Positions 44,301 through 53,136 are shown, numbered from the stretch's first letter. The stretch: 64,000 bases of DNA from Microbacterium sp. H1-D42 (GCF_022637555.1 NZ_CP093342.1:1116001-1180000), one strand, 5' to 3'. A program made the numbers and translations. Notes: generated by a model from the letters alone, not told the origin.

Positions 44301-45086
44301 ATGGGCGCTGACGCCGATATCGCAGAAGAAGCTGTGCTCGAGGAGACCCGCGACGGCATCCTCATCCTCACGCTCAACCGGCCACGTGCGAAGAACGCCA
44401 TCGATCTCGTCACCGCGACCCACATCGCCGGCGCGCTGGACAGGTTCGACGCAGACCCGGCGCTGCGGGTGTGCGTCATCCACGGCGCCGGTGGCAGCTT
44501 CTGCGCCGGGATGGATCTGAAGGCCTTCGCAGCCGGACAGATCCCGATCATCGAAGGCCGAGGCTTCGCCGGAATCGTCGAGCAGCCGCCGCGCAAACCG
44601 GTGATCGCCGCCGTCGAGGGCTACGCACTCGGGGGAGGGTTCGAGATCGCGCTGGCGTGCGACCTGATCGTCGCAGGTTCCGACGCGAGGTTCGGCCTGC
44701 CCGAGGTCAGTCGCGGGATCACGGCGAACGGCGGGGGACTGCTGCGATTGCGCGAGCGGGTGCCGTACCACGTCGCGATGGAGCTGATCCTCACCGGTCG
44801 GATGCTGGGCGCCGCCGAGGCGGCTGAACTGCATCTGGTCAACAGGATGGTCGAGCCGGGGACAGCACTGGAGGGTGCGCTGGAACTCGCCGCCGCGATC
44901 GTGCGGAACGCGCCACTGGCGCTGCAGGTCTCCAAGGCCGTATTCACCCGATCAGCGGAGTGGCCGCTCGATGAGCGATTCGCCCGACAGCGCGAGGCGA
45001 CGGCGGTGATCCGCGGGTCGAACGATGCCAAGGAGGGTGCGCGCGCCTTCGTCGAGAAGCGCGACCCGGTCTGGACCGGCAACTGA
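44301..45086 (+). CDS. enoyl-CoA hydratase/isomerase family protein
   Basis: A 261-residue crotonase-fold enzyme. The oxyanion-hole segment GAGGSFCAGMDLKAF and both catalytic glutamates (GGGFEIALACD and FGLPEVSRG) are present, so hydration of the 2-enoyl-CoA is likely. Start: either the ATG at 44301 or a GTG at 44295 that overlaps the thiolase stop; either way translation is coupled to the thiolase. It ends the operon, with a hairpin candidate at 45111-45127. Confidence 0.85.
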   Translation: MGADADIAEEAVLEETRDGILILTLNRPRAKNAIDLVTATHIAGALDRFDADPALRVCVIHGAGGSFCAGMDLKAFAAGQIPIIEGRGFAGIVEQPPRKPVIAAVEGYALGGGFEIALACDLIVAGSDARFGLPEVSRGITANGGGLLRLRERVPYHVAMELILTGRMLGAAEAAELHLVNRMVEPGTALEGALELAAAIVRNAPLALQVSKAVFTRSAEWPLDERFARQREATAVIRGSNDAKEGARAFVEKRDPVWTGN

Positions 45087-45109
45087 GCGCGTCGTCAGGT
45101 GCCGCGTGC

Positions 45110-46771
45110 TCAGGTGCGCAGCACCTGGTGCACGAACTGCACGGCCACGGATCCCTCGCCGACCGCTGAGGCGACGCGCTTGACGGACTGCGCCCGCACA
45201 TCGCCGACGGCGAAGACCCCAGGCACACTCGTCTCGTACAGGAACGGGTCCCGCTCGCCCTCGGCCGTGCGGTAGCGGCGCTCGCCGAGAGCAGGCCCGG
45301 TGGAGATGAAGCCGCGCTCGTCACGGCCGATCTGGGCCGGCAGCCAGTCGGTGCGGGGGACAGCGCCGATGAAGACGAACATGCTCGACGCATCCAGCGA
45401 CCACTCGGCGTCCTCGGCGACGCCGGCGACGGTGACACGCTCCAAGCGCTCATCGCCGTGCACTTCGCGCACCACCGTGCCGCACTGCACCGTGATGTTC
45501 GGGCGCGCCTCGATCTGGTCGACGAGGTAGCTCGACATCTTCGCTCCCAGATCGCCGGCGCGGCAGAGGATCGTCACCGAGCGGGCGTGCGCAGAGAAGA
45601 ACACCGCGGCCTGGCCTGCCGAATTCGCGCCGCCGACGATGACGATGTCCTCGCCCTCGACAGTGTCGCGCTCGCTGAGAGCTGCGCCGTAGTAGATTCC
45701 GCGGCCCTCCAGCCGGTCGCTGCCCGGCACGTCAAGGCTGCGGTACGAGACGCCGCAGGCCAGGATCAGCGCGCCTGCGGTGATGCTCTGACCGTCCGAC
45801 AGCTCGAGTGCGGGGTACGGACCCGACAGATCCAGAGCGGTGACGGCCGCCGGCGCCAGCACGTCGACCTCGAACCGCCGGGCTTGCGTCACTGCGCGCC
45901 GCGCCAGGTCAGCGCCGGCGATGCCGTTCGGGAAGCCGAGGTAGTTCTCGATCCGCGAGGACTGCCCGGCCTGCCCGCCGGGAACCAGCTGCTCGACGAG
46001 CACCGTGCGCAGCCCCTCGCTGGCGCCGTACACGGCCGCAGCGAGACCTGCAGGACCTGCACCGACGATCGCCAGGTCGAACGTCTCGCCGTCTGAACGC
46101 GTGCGGTGCCCGAGCGCCGCCGCCAGGGCCGCGACGTCTGGGGCAGCGAGCTGGATGCCCGATGGCGTGATCACCAACGGCAGAGCGCCCTCTCCGGCGG
46201 CGTCGCGCAGCATCCGCGCCTCAGCGCTGCTGTCGACATCGAGCCACAGCATCGGGATCTGATTCCGCTGCAGGTAGTCGCGGATCACATGCGTCGCCGG
46301 TGACCAGCGACTGCCGACCACTCGCGTGACGAGGTCTTCAGGCTGGTGGGCCGCGTGCCAGTCGAGCAGCAGGTCGTCGATGATCGGGAACAGCCGCTCC
46401 TCGGGAGGGTCCCATGGCTTGAGGATGTAATAGTCCAGGTGCAGCTCGTTGATCGCGCCGATCGCGACCTCGGTGTCGGCGTACGCGGTCAGCAGCACCG
46501 TGCGCACGCCGTCGAACAGCTCAGATGCTGCGCGCAGCACCTCGGTGCCGCTCACCTCCGGCATCCGCTGGTCGGAGATCACGACCGCCACCGCCTCGCC
46601 ACGCAGCTTCAACTGCTGAAGAGCTGCGATCGCCTCAGCGCCGCCGCTCGCGGTGACCACGCGGTAGTCGCGCCCGTAGCGTCCGCGCAGGTCGGCGTGC
46701 ACGGCGGTGAGCACGGCGGGGTCGTCGTCCACGGCGAGGATCGATGGGCGGCGGGCTGGTGCGTCGGTCAT
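45110..46771 (-). CDS. response regulator fused to a thioredoxin-reductase-like flavoprotein
   Basis: A 553-residue three-domain protein. A receiver domain (about 9-130) has Asp67 as phosphoacceptor, acidic Asp15-Asp17 and Lys118. A central thioredoxin/glutaredoxin-like domain (about 145-222) has no CxxC. A C-terminal TrxR-type module has FAD loop GAGPAG (237-242) and NAD loop GGANSAG (380-386). Where thioredoxin reductase has CATC, this protein has YYGAAL (360-365), so no disulfide chemistry is possible there. The role is presumably phosphorylation-controlled flavin chemistry or redox sensing. Its start overlaps the upstream histidine kinase by four bases, so the two are a pair. Confidence 0.85.
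   Translation of the reverse strand: MTDAPARRPSILAVDDDPAVLTAVHADLRGRYGRDYRVVTASGGAEAIAALQQLKLRGEAVAVVISDQRMPEVSGTEVLRAASELFDGVRTVLLTAYADTEVAIGAINELHLDYYILKPWDPPEERLFPIIDDLLLDWHAAHQPEDLVTRVVGSRWSPATHVIRDYLQRNQIPMLWLDVDSSAEARMLRDAAGEGALPLVITPSGIQLAAPDVAALAAALGHRTRSDGETFDLAIVGAGPAGLAAAVYGASEGLRTVLVEQLVPGGQAGQSSRIENYLGFPNGIAGADLARRAVTQARRFEVDVLAPAAVTALDLSGPYPALELSDGQSITAGALILACGVSYRSLDVPGSDRLEGRGIYYGAALSERDTVEGEDIVIVGGANSAGQAAVFFSAHARSVTILCRAGDLGAKMSSYLVDQIEARPNITVQCGTVVREVHGDERLERVTVAGVAEDAEWSLDASSMFVFIGAVPRTDWLPAQIGRDERGFISTGPALGERRYRTAEGERDPFLYETSVPGVFAVGDVRAQSVKRVASAVGEGSVAVQFVHQVLRT
45111..45127. terminator. hairpin after the catabolic operon
   Basis: CAGGTGC and GCACCTG pair perfectly around a GCA loop about 25 bases past the enoyl-CoA hydratase stop. 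It overlaps the last codons of the converging flavoprotein gene. No T-tract follows, so it is a modest candidate. Confidence 0.35.
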
Positions 46772-48621
46772 CGCGCACCCGCTTCCGTCGCAGCGACCTC
46801 GGCGTCGGTCGTCGCAGTGTCTGTCGCCTCGGGGCGTCGCAGCGGCAGATGCACCCGGAACACCGTGCGCCCCTGGTGCGAGTCGACGTCGATCGTGCCG
46901 CCGGAGCCGCGGATGATGTTGAACGAGATGTTCAGTCCGAGCCCGGTGCCGTGACCAGGACCCTTCGTCGTGAAGAACGGGTCGAAGACCTTGCCGACGA
47001 TCTCGGGTGGGATGCCGGGGCCGTCGTCCTCGATCTCGACGAGCACCCCGTCGTCGGCCGAGCTGGTGCGGATCGTGAGATGCCCTGTGCCGTGCATGGC
47101 GTCGACCGCGTTGTCGATCAGGTTCGTCCAGACCTGATTCAGCTCGCTGCCGATCGCGTCGATGCGCGGCACGTCGGTGCCGTAGCGGCGATCTACCTCG
47201 ATTCCTGCCCGCAGCTTGGCCTGCAGCATCACCAGGGTGTTGTCGAGACCCTCATGCACGTCGAGATCCTGCACTGGCGCGCGGTCCATGAAGCTGTAGC
47301 CCTTCAGCGCGTTCACGATCTGCGAGATCCGACTGGCGCCGTGCCCGATCTGCTCGAGCAGCTCGGCTGCCGAGTACGAGTGCGCGATCACCGTCAGCAG
47401 CGGCTGCAGCTGGGCGGGCTGCACCGACGCCGCCAGTTCATCCAGAGCGTCGGCGTGCAGGTCGAGCGCGGCCAGCGGCGCCGCCAACGTCCACCCGTCG
47501 GTCACACCGTGATCACCCAGCCACTGCTCGATCCGCTCTTCGCGATCGCTGCGCGTCAGCGGGTCCAGCGCTGTCGGCTCGGCCGCGCGCTGCGCGCCGG
47601 CGGCGATCAGCGCGGTCAGCCGCTCGGCATCCGCTTCGCTGAGGCCGATGCGGCCCAGTTCGGTGAAGCCGGCATAGGCGCGTGCGATGGCGTCGCGCAG
47701 CTGCACGGCTCCGCGATGCGCGGCGGATGCCGGATTGTTGAGCTCATGCGCCATGCCGGCGCTCAGCCGACCGAGGGTGGCGAGCTTCTCGCTGCGCACC
47801 AGGGCGGCCGTGCGCTCGGCGACCTCCTCCTCGAGCTGACGCTGATACGCGGCGGCCAGGGCCTCGGACCGCTTGCGGTCGCTGACATCGCGGAAGAAGG
47901 TGTGCGTCGCGATGTACACGCCATCGCGGAACCGACCCGTCGCGTTGCCCTCCACGGGGAACGTGTGGCCGTCCTTCGCGACGAAGGTGACCTCGACATG
48001 GTCGAAGGACTGGCCCGTCATCATCTGCCGGATCAGCAGCGAGCAGTGGTCGTGGTCCGCCTCGACGACGATGTCCATCAGGGTCAGACCTGGCAGCTCT
48101 TCCGGCGTGTAGCCGAGGTGCTCGTGCCACGCGCGGTTGACGAACGAGAAGTGTCCGTCGGGCGTGATCGACTGCACGATGTCGTGCGATGACTGGATCA
48201 GATCGGCGTAGCGCTGCTCGCTGTCGCCCATCGCCTGCTCGGCGAGATGCTCGGGAGTGAGGTCGCGGGCCACAGCGCGGTACGCCTGTTCGTCCGGGAT
48301 GCCGATCGCCGTCCACGCCAGCCAGCGCGTGCTGCCGTCGCGGGCGACGAATCGCTGCTCGAAGTGACGGACGTCAGCGCCGTCGCGCAGATTCTGCAGC
48401 TGCTGTGCGGTCGCCACGGCGTCGTCGGGATGCATGAACTCCAGCAGCGGTCGGGAGGTCAGCTCTTCGCGTGAGTAGCCGAGCAGCTCAGGCCAGTCAT
48501 CCGACAGTTCACGGAAGTATCCGTCGTATCCGGCCACGCACGCGAGATCCATGCTGAGATCCAGCAGGCGCGCGGCAACGGCGTCCGACCAGCGGTCGAT
48601 CCCCAGCCGATGTGTGAACAT
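46768..48621 (-). CDS. soluble PAS-PAS sensor histidine kinase
   Basis: A 617-residue kinase with no membrane segment. Two PAS domains (about 20-135 and 145-255), a coiled-coil linker, then a HisKA-like helix with His292 in MAHELNNPASAAHRGA. This is followed by an HATPase domain with the N box (NLIDNAVDAM), G1 box (DDGPGIP) and G2 box (GHGTGLGLN). The PAS domains probably bind a cofactor or ligand for redox, light or oxygen sensing. The start at 48621 is chosen for the GGAAGGA Shine-Dalgarno; a longer reading would enter the metQ promoter. It overlaps the response-regulator fusion gene by four bases. Confidence 0.85.
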   Translation of the reverse strand: MFTHRLGIDRWSDAVAARLLDLSMDLACVAGYDGYFRELSDDWPELLGYSREELTSRPLLEFMHPDDAVATAQQLQNLRDGADVRHFEQRFVARDGSTRWLAWTAIGIPDEQAYRAVARDLTPEHLAEQAMGDSEQRYADLIQSSHDIVQSITPDGHFSFVNRAWHEHLGYTPEELPGLTLMDIVVEADHDHCSLLIRQMMTGQSFDHVEVTFVAKDGHTFPVEGNATGRFRDGVYIATHTFFRDVSDRKRSEALAAAYQRQLEEEVAERTAALVRSEKLATLGRLSAGMAHELNNPASAAHRGAVQLRDAIARAYAGFTELGRIGLSEADAERLTALIAAGAQRAAEPTALDPLTRSDREERIEQWLGDHGVTDGWTLAAPLAALDLHADALDELAASVQPAQLQPLLTVIAHSYSAAELLEQIGHGASRISQIVNALKGYSFMDRAPVQDLDVHEGLDNTLVMLQAKLRAGIEVDRRYGTDVPRIDAIGSELNQVWTNLIDNAVDAMHGTGHLTIRTSSADDGVLVEIEDDGPGIPPEIVGKVFDPFFTTKGPGHGTGLGLNISFNIIRGSGGTIDVDSHQGRTVFRVHLPLRRPEATDTATTDAEVAATEAGAR

Positions 48622-48685
48622 CGTCGTCCTTCCCCACGGCTCTGGTCTCATCGTAGAGCGCGCGAAAGACCGGTGGGGTGTGTGC

Positions 48686-48704
48686 TGTGACGCCGTGTGA
48701 CGCC
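48686..48704. repeat. tandem TGTGACGCC repeat upstream of metQ
   Basis: Two direct copies (48686-48694 and 48696-48704) with a 10-base period, i.e. one helical turn, in the 151-base gap between the divergent kinase and metQ genes. The spacing suits a dimeric regulator bound to one face. TAACGT (48733-48738) may be the metQ -10. Confidence 0.4.
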
Positions 48705-48772
48705 TCGATTCAGAGCCTGGACGGCGCGCACGTAACGTTTCAGAGTCCCCCACGAGAGGAAACGGAAACACC

Positions 48773-49684
48773 ATGTCCCGTCGCATCAGCACCTTCGCGG
48801 CCGCAGCAGCAGCGGCCGCCCTCATCGCCTCCCTCGCAGGCTGTGCCTCGTCGCCCGCCGCGGATGGCGGCGCCGACGCACCGTCGGGTGAGAACGACGT
48901 CGTCCGCATCGGCGTCGTCGGCAAGAGCGACCCGCAGTGGCCCGCATTCGTCGAGGCCGCGGCAGCAGAGGGCATCGATGTCGAGCTCATCGACTTCGCC
49001 TCGTATGAGCAGCCCAACCCGGCCCTCACCGAGGGCGAGCTCGACCTGAACCAGTTCCAGCACATCGTCTACCTGGCCGACTACAACGTCGCCTCCGGCG
49101 AGGACCTCACGCCGATCGGCTCGACCGGCATCTACCCGCTCGGCCTGTACTCGCAGAAGGTCGACGATGTGAAGGACATCAAGAAGGGCGAGACGGTGCT
49201 CGTGCCCGACGACGTGTCGAACCAGGCACGCGCTCTGCTCGTGCTGCAGTCGGCGGGGCTCATCGAGCTCAAGAGCGGTGGCACGATCTTCTCCGACCTC
49301 TCCGACATCGACGAGGCGAAGTCCAAGGTCAAGGTCACGGCTCTCGAAGCCGCGCTGATCCCGAACTCGCTGCCCGACGCGGCCGCCGCGATCATCAACA
49401 ACGACTTCGTCACGCAGGCCGGCCTGAAGTTCGAGGACGCCATCGCGCAGGACGACCCGTCCGACCCGAACGCACTGCCGTACGTCAACATCTTCGCGGC
49501 ACCCGCCGATCAGAAGGACAACGAGACGTACCTGAAGCTCGTCGAGATCTTCCAGACCGACGAGGCGGTGCAGAAGGGCCTCGCCGAGGCATCCGGCAAC
49601 ACGATCGTCCCGCTGCAGACGCCTGTCGCCGACCTCGAGGCCTCGCTCGCGAAGGTCGAGAAGGACACCGCTGCACAGGGCTGA
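48773..49684 (+). CDS. metQ: methionine ABC transporter substrate-binding lipoprotein
   Basis: A 303-residue NlpA/MetQ family lipoprotein. A signal peptide with lipobox LAGC (Cys near 24), then VRIGVVGKSDPQWPAF and FASYEQPNPALTEGELDLNQFQH, the methionine-binding family pattern. It captures methionine outside the membrane for the MetNI permease encoded just downstream. A ribosome site (GAGAGGA) precedes the ATG. The order metQ-metN-metI is seen in several actinobacteria. Other NlpA members bind other ligands. Confidence 0.9.
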   Translation: MSRRISTFAAAAAAAALIASLAGCASSPAADGGADAPSGENDVVRIGVVGKSDPQWPAFVEAAAAEGIDVELIDFASYEQPNPALTEGELDLNQFQHIVYLADYNVASGEDLTPIGSTGIYPLGLYSQKVDDVKDIKKGETVLVPDDVSNQARALLVLQSAGLIELKSGGTIFSDLSDIDEAKSKVKVTALEAALIPNSLPDAAAAIINNDFVTQAGLKFEDAIAQDDPSDPNALPYVNIFAAPADQKDNETYLKLVEIFQTDEAVQKGLAEASGNTIVPLQTPVADLEASLAKVEKDTAAQG

Positions 49685-49781
49685 GCCAGGCCCTCAGCAG
49701 ACTGCGAGAGAATCGGGCGGTGCGCATTCGCGCCGCCCGATTCCCGCGTTCGCAGCCAGCCCGCTCACAGAGAGATCAACC

Positions 49782-50843
49782 ATGCCCATCGTGACCCTCA
49801 CAGACGTCACGAAGATGTACCCTCCTGCCGCCAAAGGCGCAGGCCCCGTCACCGCGGTCGACGGGGTCACCCTCGACATCGAGCGCGGAGACGTCTTCGG
49901 CATCATCGGATACTCGGGAGCAGGCAAGTCGACGCTCGTGCGGCTCATCAACGCCCTCGAGCCGACGACCAGCGGCTCGATCCTCGTCGACGGCGTCGAC
50001 ATCACGACGCTCTCCGAGCGCGAATTGCGCACCGTGCGCGGCGGCATCGGCATGATCTTCCAGCAGTTCAACCTGTTCTCGTCCAAGACCGTGAAGGCCA
50101 ACATCGCCTACCCGCTGAAGCTGGCCGGCTGGTCGAAGGGCGACATCGAGGAGCGAGTCGCCGAACTGCTGCAGTTCGTCGGCCTCGCCGACAAGGCGAA
50201 GGCGTATCCGGAGCAGCTCTCGGGTGGGCAGAAGCAGCGGGTCGGCATCGCGCGGGCGCTCGCGCCGAGGCCGGCCATCCTGCTCGCCGATGAGGCCACC
50301 AGCGCGCTGGACCCGCAGACCACGCACGAAGTGCTCGCGCTGCTGAAGCGCGTGAACCAGGAGCAGGGCGTCACGATCGTCGTCATCACGCACGAGATGG
50401 ACGTCATCCAGACCATCGCGACGAAGGTCGCCGTGATGGAGAACGGTCGCGTCATTGAGACCGGCGAGGTCTTCGAGGTCTTCTCGGACCCGCAGAATCC
50501 GGCCTCGCAACGCTTCGTCGGAACCGTCGTCAAGGGCATCCCGTCTCCGGCCGAGCGCGCAGCTCTGCGCGAGCGCCACGAGGGTCGCCTCGTCACGTTC
50601 TCGTTCCGTGAAGGGGACTCATCCCAGGCGCAGGTCTTCCTCGACCTCGCGCAGGCCGGCCTCGGCTTCGAGCTCGTCTTCGGCGGCATCAACGACATCC
50701 GCGGTCGCGCCTTCGGTCATCTCACGCTTGCGATCAGAGGGGCGGATGCTGACATCGATGCGACGCTGCAGAAGATCCGCGCGCATGCATCCGTCACCGA
50801 GCTCGCGCAACCCGGCCGTGACGAGTCGGAGGCGGAGCACTGA
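49782..50843 (+). CDS. metN: methionine ABC transporter ATPase
   Basis: A 353-residue ABC ATPase with Walker A GYSGAGKST, signature LSGGQKQRVGIARAL and Walker B LADEATSALDP. The C-terminal NIL domain (about 260-345) senses cytosolic methionine and inhibits uptake. A 97-base gap follows metQ, so metQ may be more abundant than the other two. It overlaps metI by one base (TGATG). Confidence 0.95.
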   Translation: MPIVTLTDVTKMYPPAAKGAGPVTAVDGVTLDIERGDVFGIIGYSGAGKSTLVRLINALEPTTSGSILVDGVDITTLSERELRTVRGGIGMIFQQFNLFSSKTVKANIAYPLKLAGWSKGDIEERVAELLQFVGLADKAKAYPEQLSGGQKQRVGIARALAPRPAILLADEATSALDPQTTHEVLALLKRVNQEQGVTIVVITHEMDVIQTIATKVAVMENGRVIETGEVFEVFSDPQNPASQRFVGTVVKGIPSPAERAALRERHEGRLVTFSFREGDSSQAQVFLDLAQAGLGFELVFGGINDIRGRAFGHLTLAIRGADADIDATLQKIRAHASVTELAQPGRDESEAEH

Positions 50844-51502
50844 TGGACAAGCTCAACCAGCTGTGGCCCGAGTTCTGGCAGGCCGCACTCGAGACGCTCT
50901 ACATGACGACGTTCGCGCTCGTCCTGGCAGGGATCCTCGGCACGCTCATCGGCATCGGCCTCTACGTCACCCGGCCGTCCGGTCTCATGCAGAACCGGCT
51001 GGTCAACGGCATCCTCGAGCTGCTGGTCAACTTCTTCCGCCCGATCCCGTTCGTCATCTTCATCGCCGTGCTGCAGCCGGTGACCCGCGCCGTGATCGGC
51101 ATCGGCATCGGCACCACGGCTGGGGCCTTCGCGATCGGCATCGCGGCGGCCTTCGCCATCGGACGCATCGTCGAGCAGCACCTGGTGTCGGTCTCGCCTG
51201 GCGTGATCGAGGCCGCGCGCTCGATGGGCGCCGGCCCGTGGCGCATCCTGTTCACCGTCGCGATCCCGGAATCTCTCGGACCGCTGATCCTCGGCTACAC
51301 GTTCGTCGTCGTCGCGCTGATCGACATGACGGCGATGGCCGGAATGGTCGGCGGCGGAGGCCTCGGCGCCTTCGCGCAGATCTACGGCTTCCGCCGTTTC
51401 GAACCCGTCGTGATGTGGGCGGCGATCGTGCTGATCGTGGTGTTCGTGCACCTGGTGCAGATGCTGGGCACGAAGCTCGCCCGCGTCGTCATGCGGCGCT
51501 GA
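50843..51502 (+). CDS. metI: methionine ABC transporter permease
   Basis: A 219-residue permease with five membrane helices and the EAARSMGAGPWRILFTVAIPESLGPLI coupling segment (EAA loop) of the MetI family. It forms the channel with MetN and overlaps metN by one base. It is convergent with the pseudouridine synthase gene nine bases on. Confidence 0.95.
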   Translation: MDKLNQLWPEFWQAALETLYMTTFALVLAGILGTLIGIGLYVTRPSGLMQNRLVNGILELLVNFFRPIPFVIFIAVLQPVTRAVIGIGIGTTAGAFAIGIAAAFAIGRIVEQHLVSVSPGVIEAARSMGAGPWRILFTVAIPESLGPLILGYTFVVVALIDMTAMAGMVGGGGLGAFAQIYGFRRFEPVVMWAAIVLIVVFVHLVQMLGTKLARVVMRR

Positions 51503-51511
51503 TACGCACAG

Positions 51512-52456
51512 TCAGACGCCAGGAGCCTCTTTCAGGGTGCGCTGCGTGGTGAACTCACGCGGCGCACCGCTGAGCGGATCGATGAACCGCAGCTCACGCG
51601 CCAACAGCTGCAGGGGCTTGTCGAAGTCGTCCGGCACCTCCGGCAGCAGGTCGGGGTAGAAGCCGTCGTTCAGGATGCCGGCGCCGAGCGCCGAGAGGTG
51701 CACGCGCAGCTGATGCATCTTGCCCGAGTGGGGGCGCAGCAGCGTGTGCACGACGTGCTCGTCGGCATCGATCAGCTCGATGAGCGTCTCGGAGTTCGGC
51801 TCGCGCTCCGCATCCACCTGCACGCACACGCTCGCACGCAGCTTCTCGATGTGGTTGCGGTAGACGATCGGGAACGGCTTTCCGTCGAGGGCGGGGGATG
51901 CCGGATCCCAGCCCTCCGGCAGCGCTGAGACCGCTTCGTAGACCTTCTCGACGCGTCGGTCCTGGAACAGCAGCTGGTAGGCGCCGCGGGTCTCTGGGCG
52001 CACCGAGAACATCAGCAGTCCTGCCGTCGCGCGGTCGAGCCGGTGGATCGGGGTGAGCTCGGGGATGCCGAGGCGGTTTCGCAGCCGCACCAGCGCGGAG
52101 TTCTGCAGGTACTTGCCACCGGGGGTGGTCGGCAGGAAGTGCGGTTTGTCTGCGATGACGAGGTCGTCGTCCTGGTGCAGCACCTCGACCTCGAACGGGA
52201 TATCCCGCTCCACCGGCGGGTCGCGGTAGTACCAGACGAACTCCGCAGCTCCCAGCGGGGTGTCGCGGGTGAGGGCGGCGCCGTCGCTTGCGATGATCTC
52301 GCCGCGGTCGAATCTCTCCAGCAGGTGCTCGGGATCGAGGTGGAAGAAGCGTTCGGTCATGTACGCAACCGCGGTCGGCCATGGACCTTCCATCGGCAGG
52401 TGCAGCCGGGTCGCGCCGACGCCGTCGCGCACCGGCAGCGGGGATGCCATCGCCAT
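51512..52456 (-). CDS. RluA-type pseudouridine synthase
   Basis: A 314-residue pseudouridine synthase of the RluA family. The catalytic motif HRLDRATAGLL contains the active Asp, and the surrounding KPHFLPTTPGG and HQLRVHLSALGAGILNDGFY are typical. It isomerises a uridine in rRNA or tRNA; which one is not clear. There is no S4 domain. It lies 10 bases after a MarR-type gene in the same direction and is probably transcribed with it. Confidence 0.9.
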   Translation of the reverse strand: MAMASPLPVRDGVGATRLHLPMEGPWPTAVAYMTERFFHLDPEHLLERFDRGEIIASDGAALTRDTPLGAAEFVWYYRDPPVERDIPFEVEVLHQDDDLVIADKPHFLPTTPGGKYLQNSALVRLRNRLGIPELTPIHRLDRATAGLLMFSVRPETRGAYQLLFQDRRVEKVYEAVSALPEGWDPASPALDGKPFPIVYRNHIEKLRASVCVQVDAEREPNSETLIELIDADEHVVHTLLRPHSGKMHQLRVHLSALGAGILNDGFYPDLLPEVPDDFDKPLQLLARELRFIDPLSGAPREFTTQRTLKEAPGV

Positions 52457-52466
52457 CAGCGCACCC

Positions 52467-52961
52467 TCATGTGTCGAAGCTCAGGCTCAGCTTGCGCAGC
52501 AGGCCGGCCAGCCGGTCGCGGTCGGCGCGGGGGAGCGCCTGCAGCAGCTCGGCCTCGGCATCCACCAGGCGGGTGATGGCAGCATCCACCCGCACCTTGC
52601 CGTCGTCGGTGAGGATGACCAGGATGCTGCGGCCGTCGGCCGGGTCGGACTCGCGCCGCACGAAATCGCGCGCGACCAGGCGGTCGATCCGGTTGGTCAT
52701 CGTGCCGCTGGAGACCAGCGTCTGCTGCAGCAGCTGCTTCGGTGAGAGGCGGAACGGGGCGCCGGCGCGCCGGAGCGCCGAGAGCACGTCCCATTCCCAC
52801 GGTTCGATGTCGCTGCGGTGGAACACCTCGCGGCGTGCGCGGTCGAGGTGCCGAGAGAGGCGATCCATGCGCGAGAGCACTTCGAGGGGTGAGAAGTCCA
52901 GGTCGGGGCGCTGAGTGTTCCACGCACCGACGATGCGATCGACCTCATCCGCCTCGCTCAT
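52467..52961 (-). CDS. MarR family transcriptional regulator
   Basis: A 164-residue winged-helix regulator. The DNA-binding region is FRLSPKQLLQQTLVSSGTMTNRIDRLVARDFVRR with the wing DPADGRSILVILTDDG. The start at 52961 is fixed by GATAAT (52968-52973, minus strand), six bases upstream; a longer in-frame reading would run over the tRNA-Gln gene. It is likely to regulate itself and the pseudouridine synthase downstream. Ligand unknown. Confidence 0.85.
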   Translation of the reverse strand: MSEADEVDRIVGAWNTQRPDLDFSPLEVLSRMDRLSRHLDRARREVFHRSDIEPWEWDVLSALRRAGAPFRLSPKQLLQQTLVSSGTMTNRIDRLVARDFVRRESDPADGRSILVILTDDGKVRVDAAITRLVDAEAELLQALPRADRDRLAGLLRKLSLSFDT

Positions 52962-52967
52962 GTCTCC

Positions 52968-52973
52968 ATTATC
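52968..52973 (-). promoter_or_regulatory. -10 box GATAAT of the MarR gene
   Basis: GATAAT (five of six to consensus) on the minus strand lies exactly six bases from the ATG at 52961. A leaderless message is expected. Confidence 0.6.
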
Positions 52974-53063
52974 GCGTGTCGCGGGCGCGGGGCAGGACGA
53001 GGCCCACAGGTCGGACATGGCAGAATTGTCAGGCGGCCACACCCACATGGGAGTCGGCCGTGG

Positions 53064-53135
53064 TCCGCCGTAGTGTAATGGCAGCACGACAGCCTTTGGA
53101 GCTGTTAGGTCCAGGTTCGAGTCCTGGCGGCGGAG
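53064..53135 (+). tRNA. tRNA-Gln (anticodon UUG)
   Basis: A 72-base cloverleaf. The acceptor TCCGCCG (53064-53070) pairs with CGGCGGA (53128-53134), followed by discriminator G at 53135. The anticodon stem ACAGC (53089-53093) pairs with GCTGT (53101-53105), around a loop with anticodon TTG (53096-53098). The T arm CCAGG-TTCGAGT-CCTGG is complete. The CCA end is not encoded. The glmU start codon follows after a single base. Confidence 0.97.
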
Positions 53136-53136
53136 C

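Noticed and set aside
48622..48772. SAM riboswitch before metQ
   Set aside because: No conserved SAM-I, SAM-II or SAM-IV core could be traced by eye in this gap. An Infernal search would be decisive.
48622..49065. N-terminal extension of the PAS kinase by 148 codons
   Set aside because: Would run over the start of metQ; a GGAAGGA ribosome site precedes the ATG at 48621.
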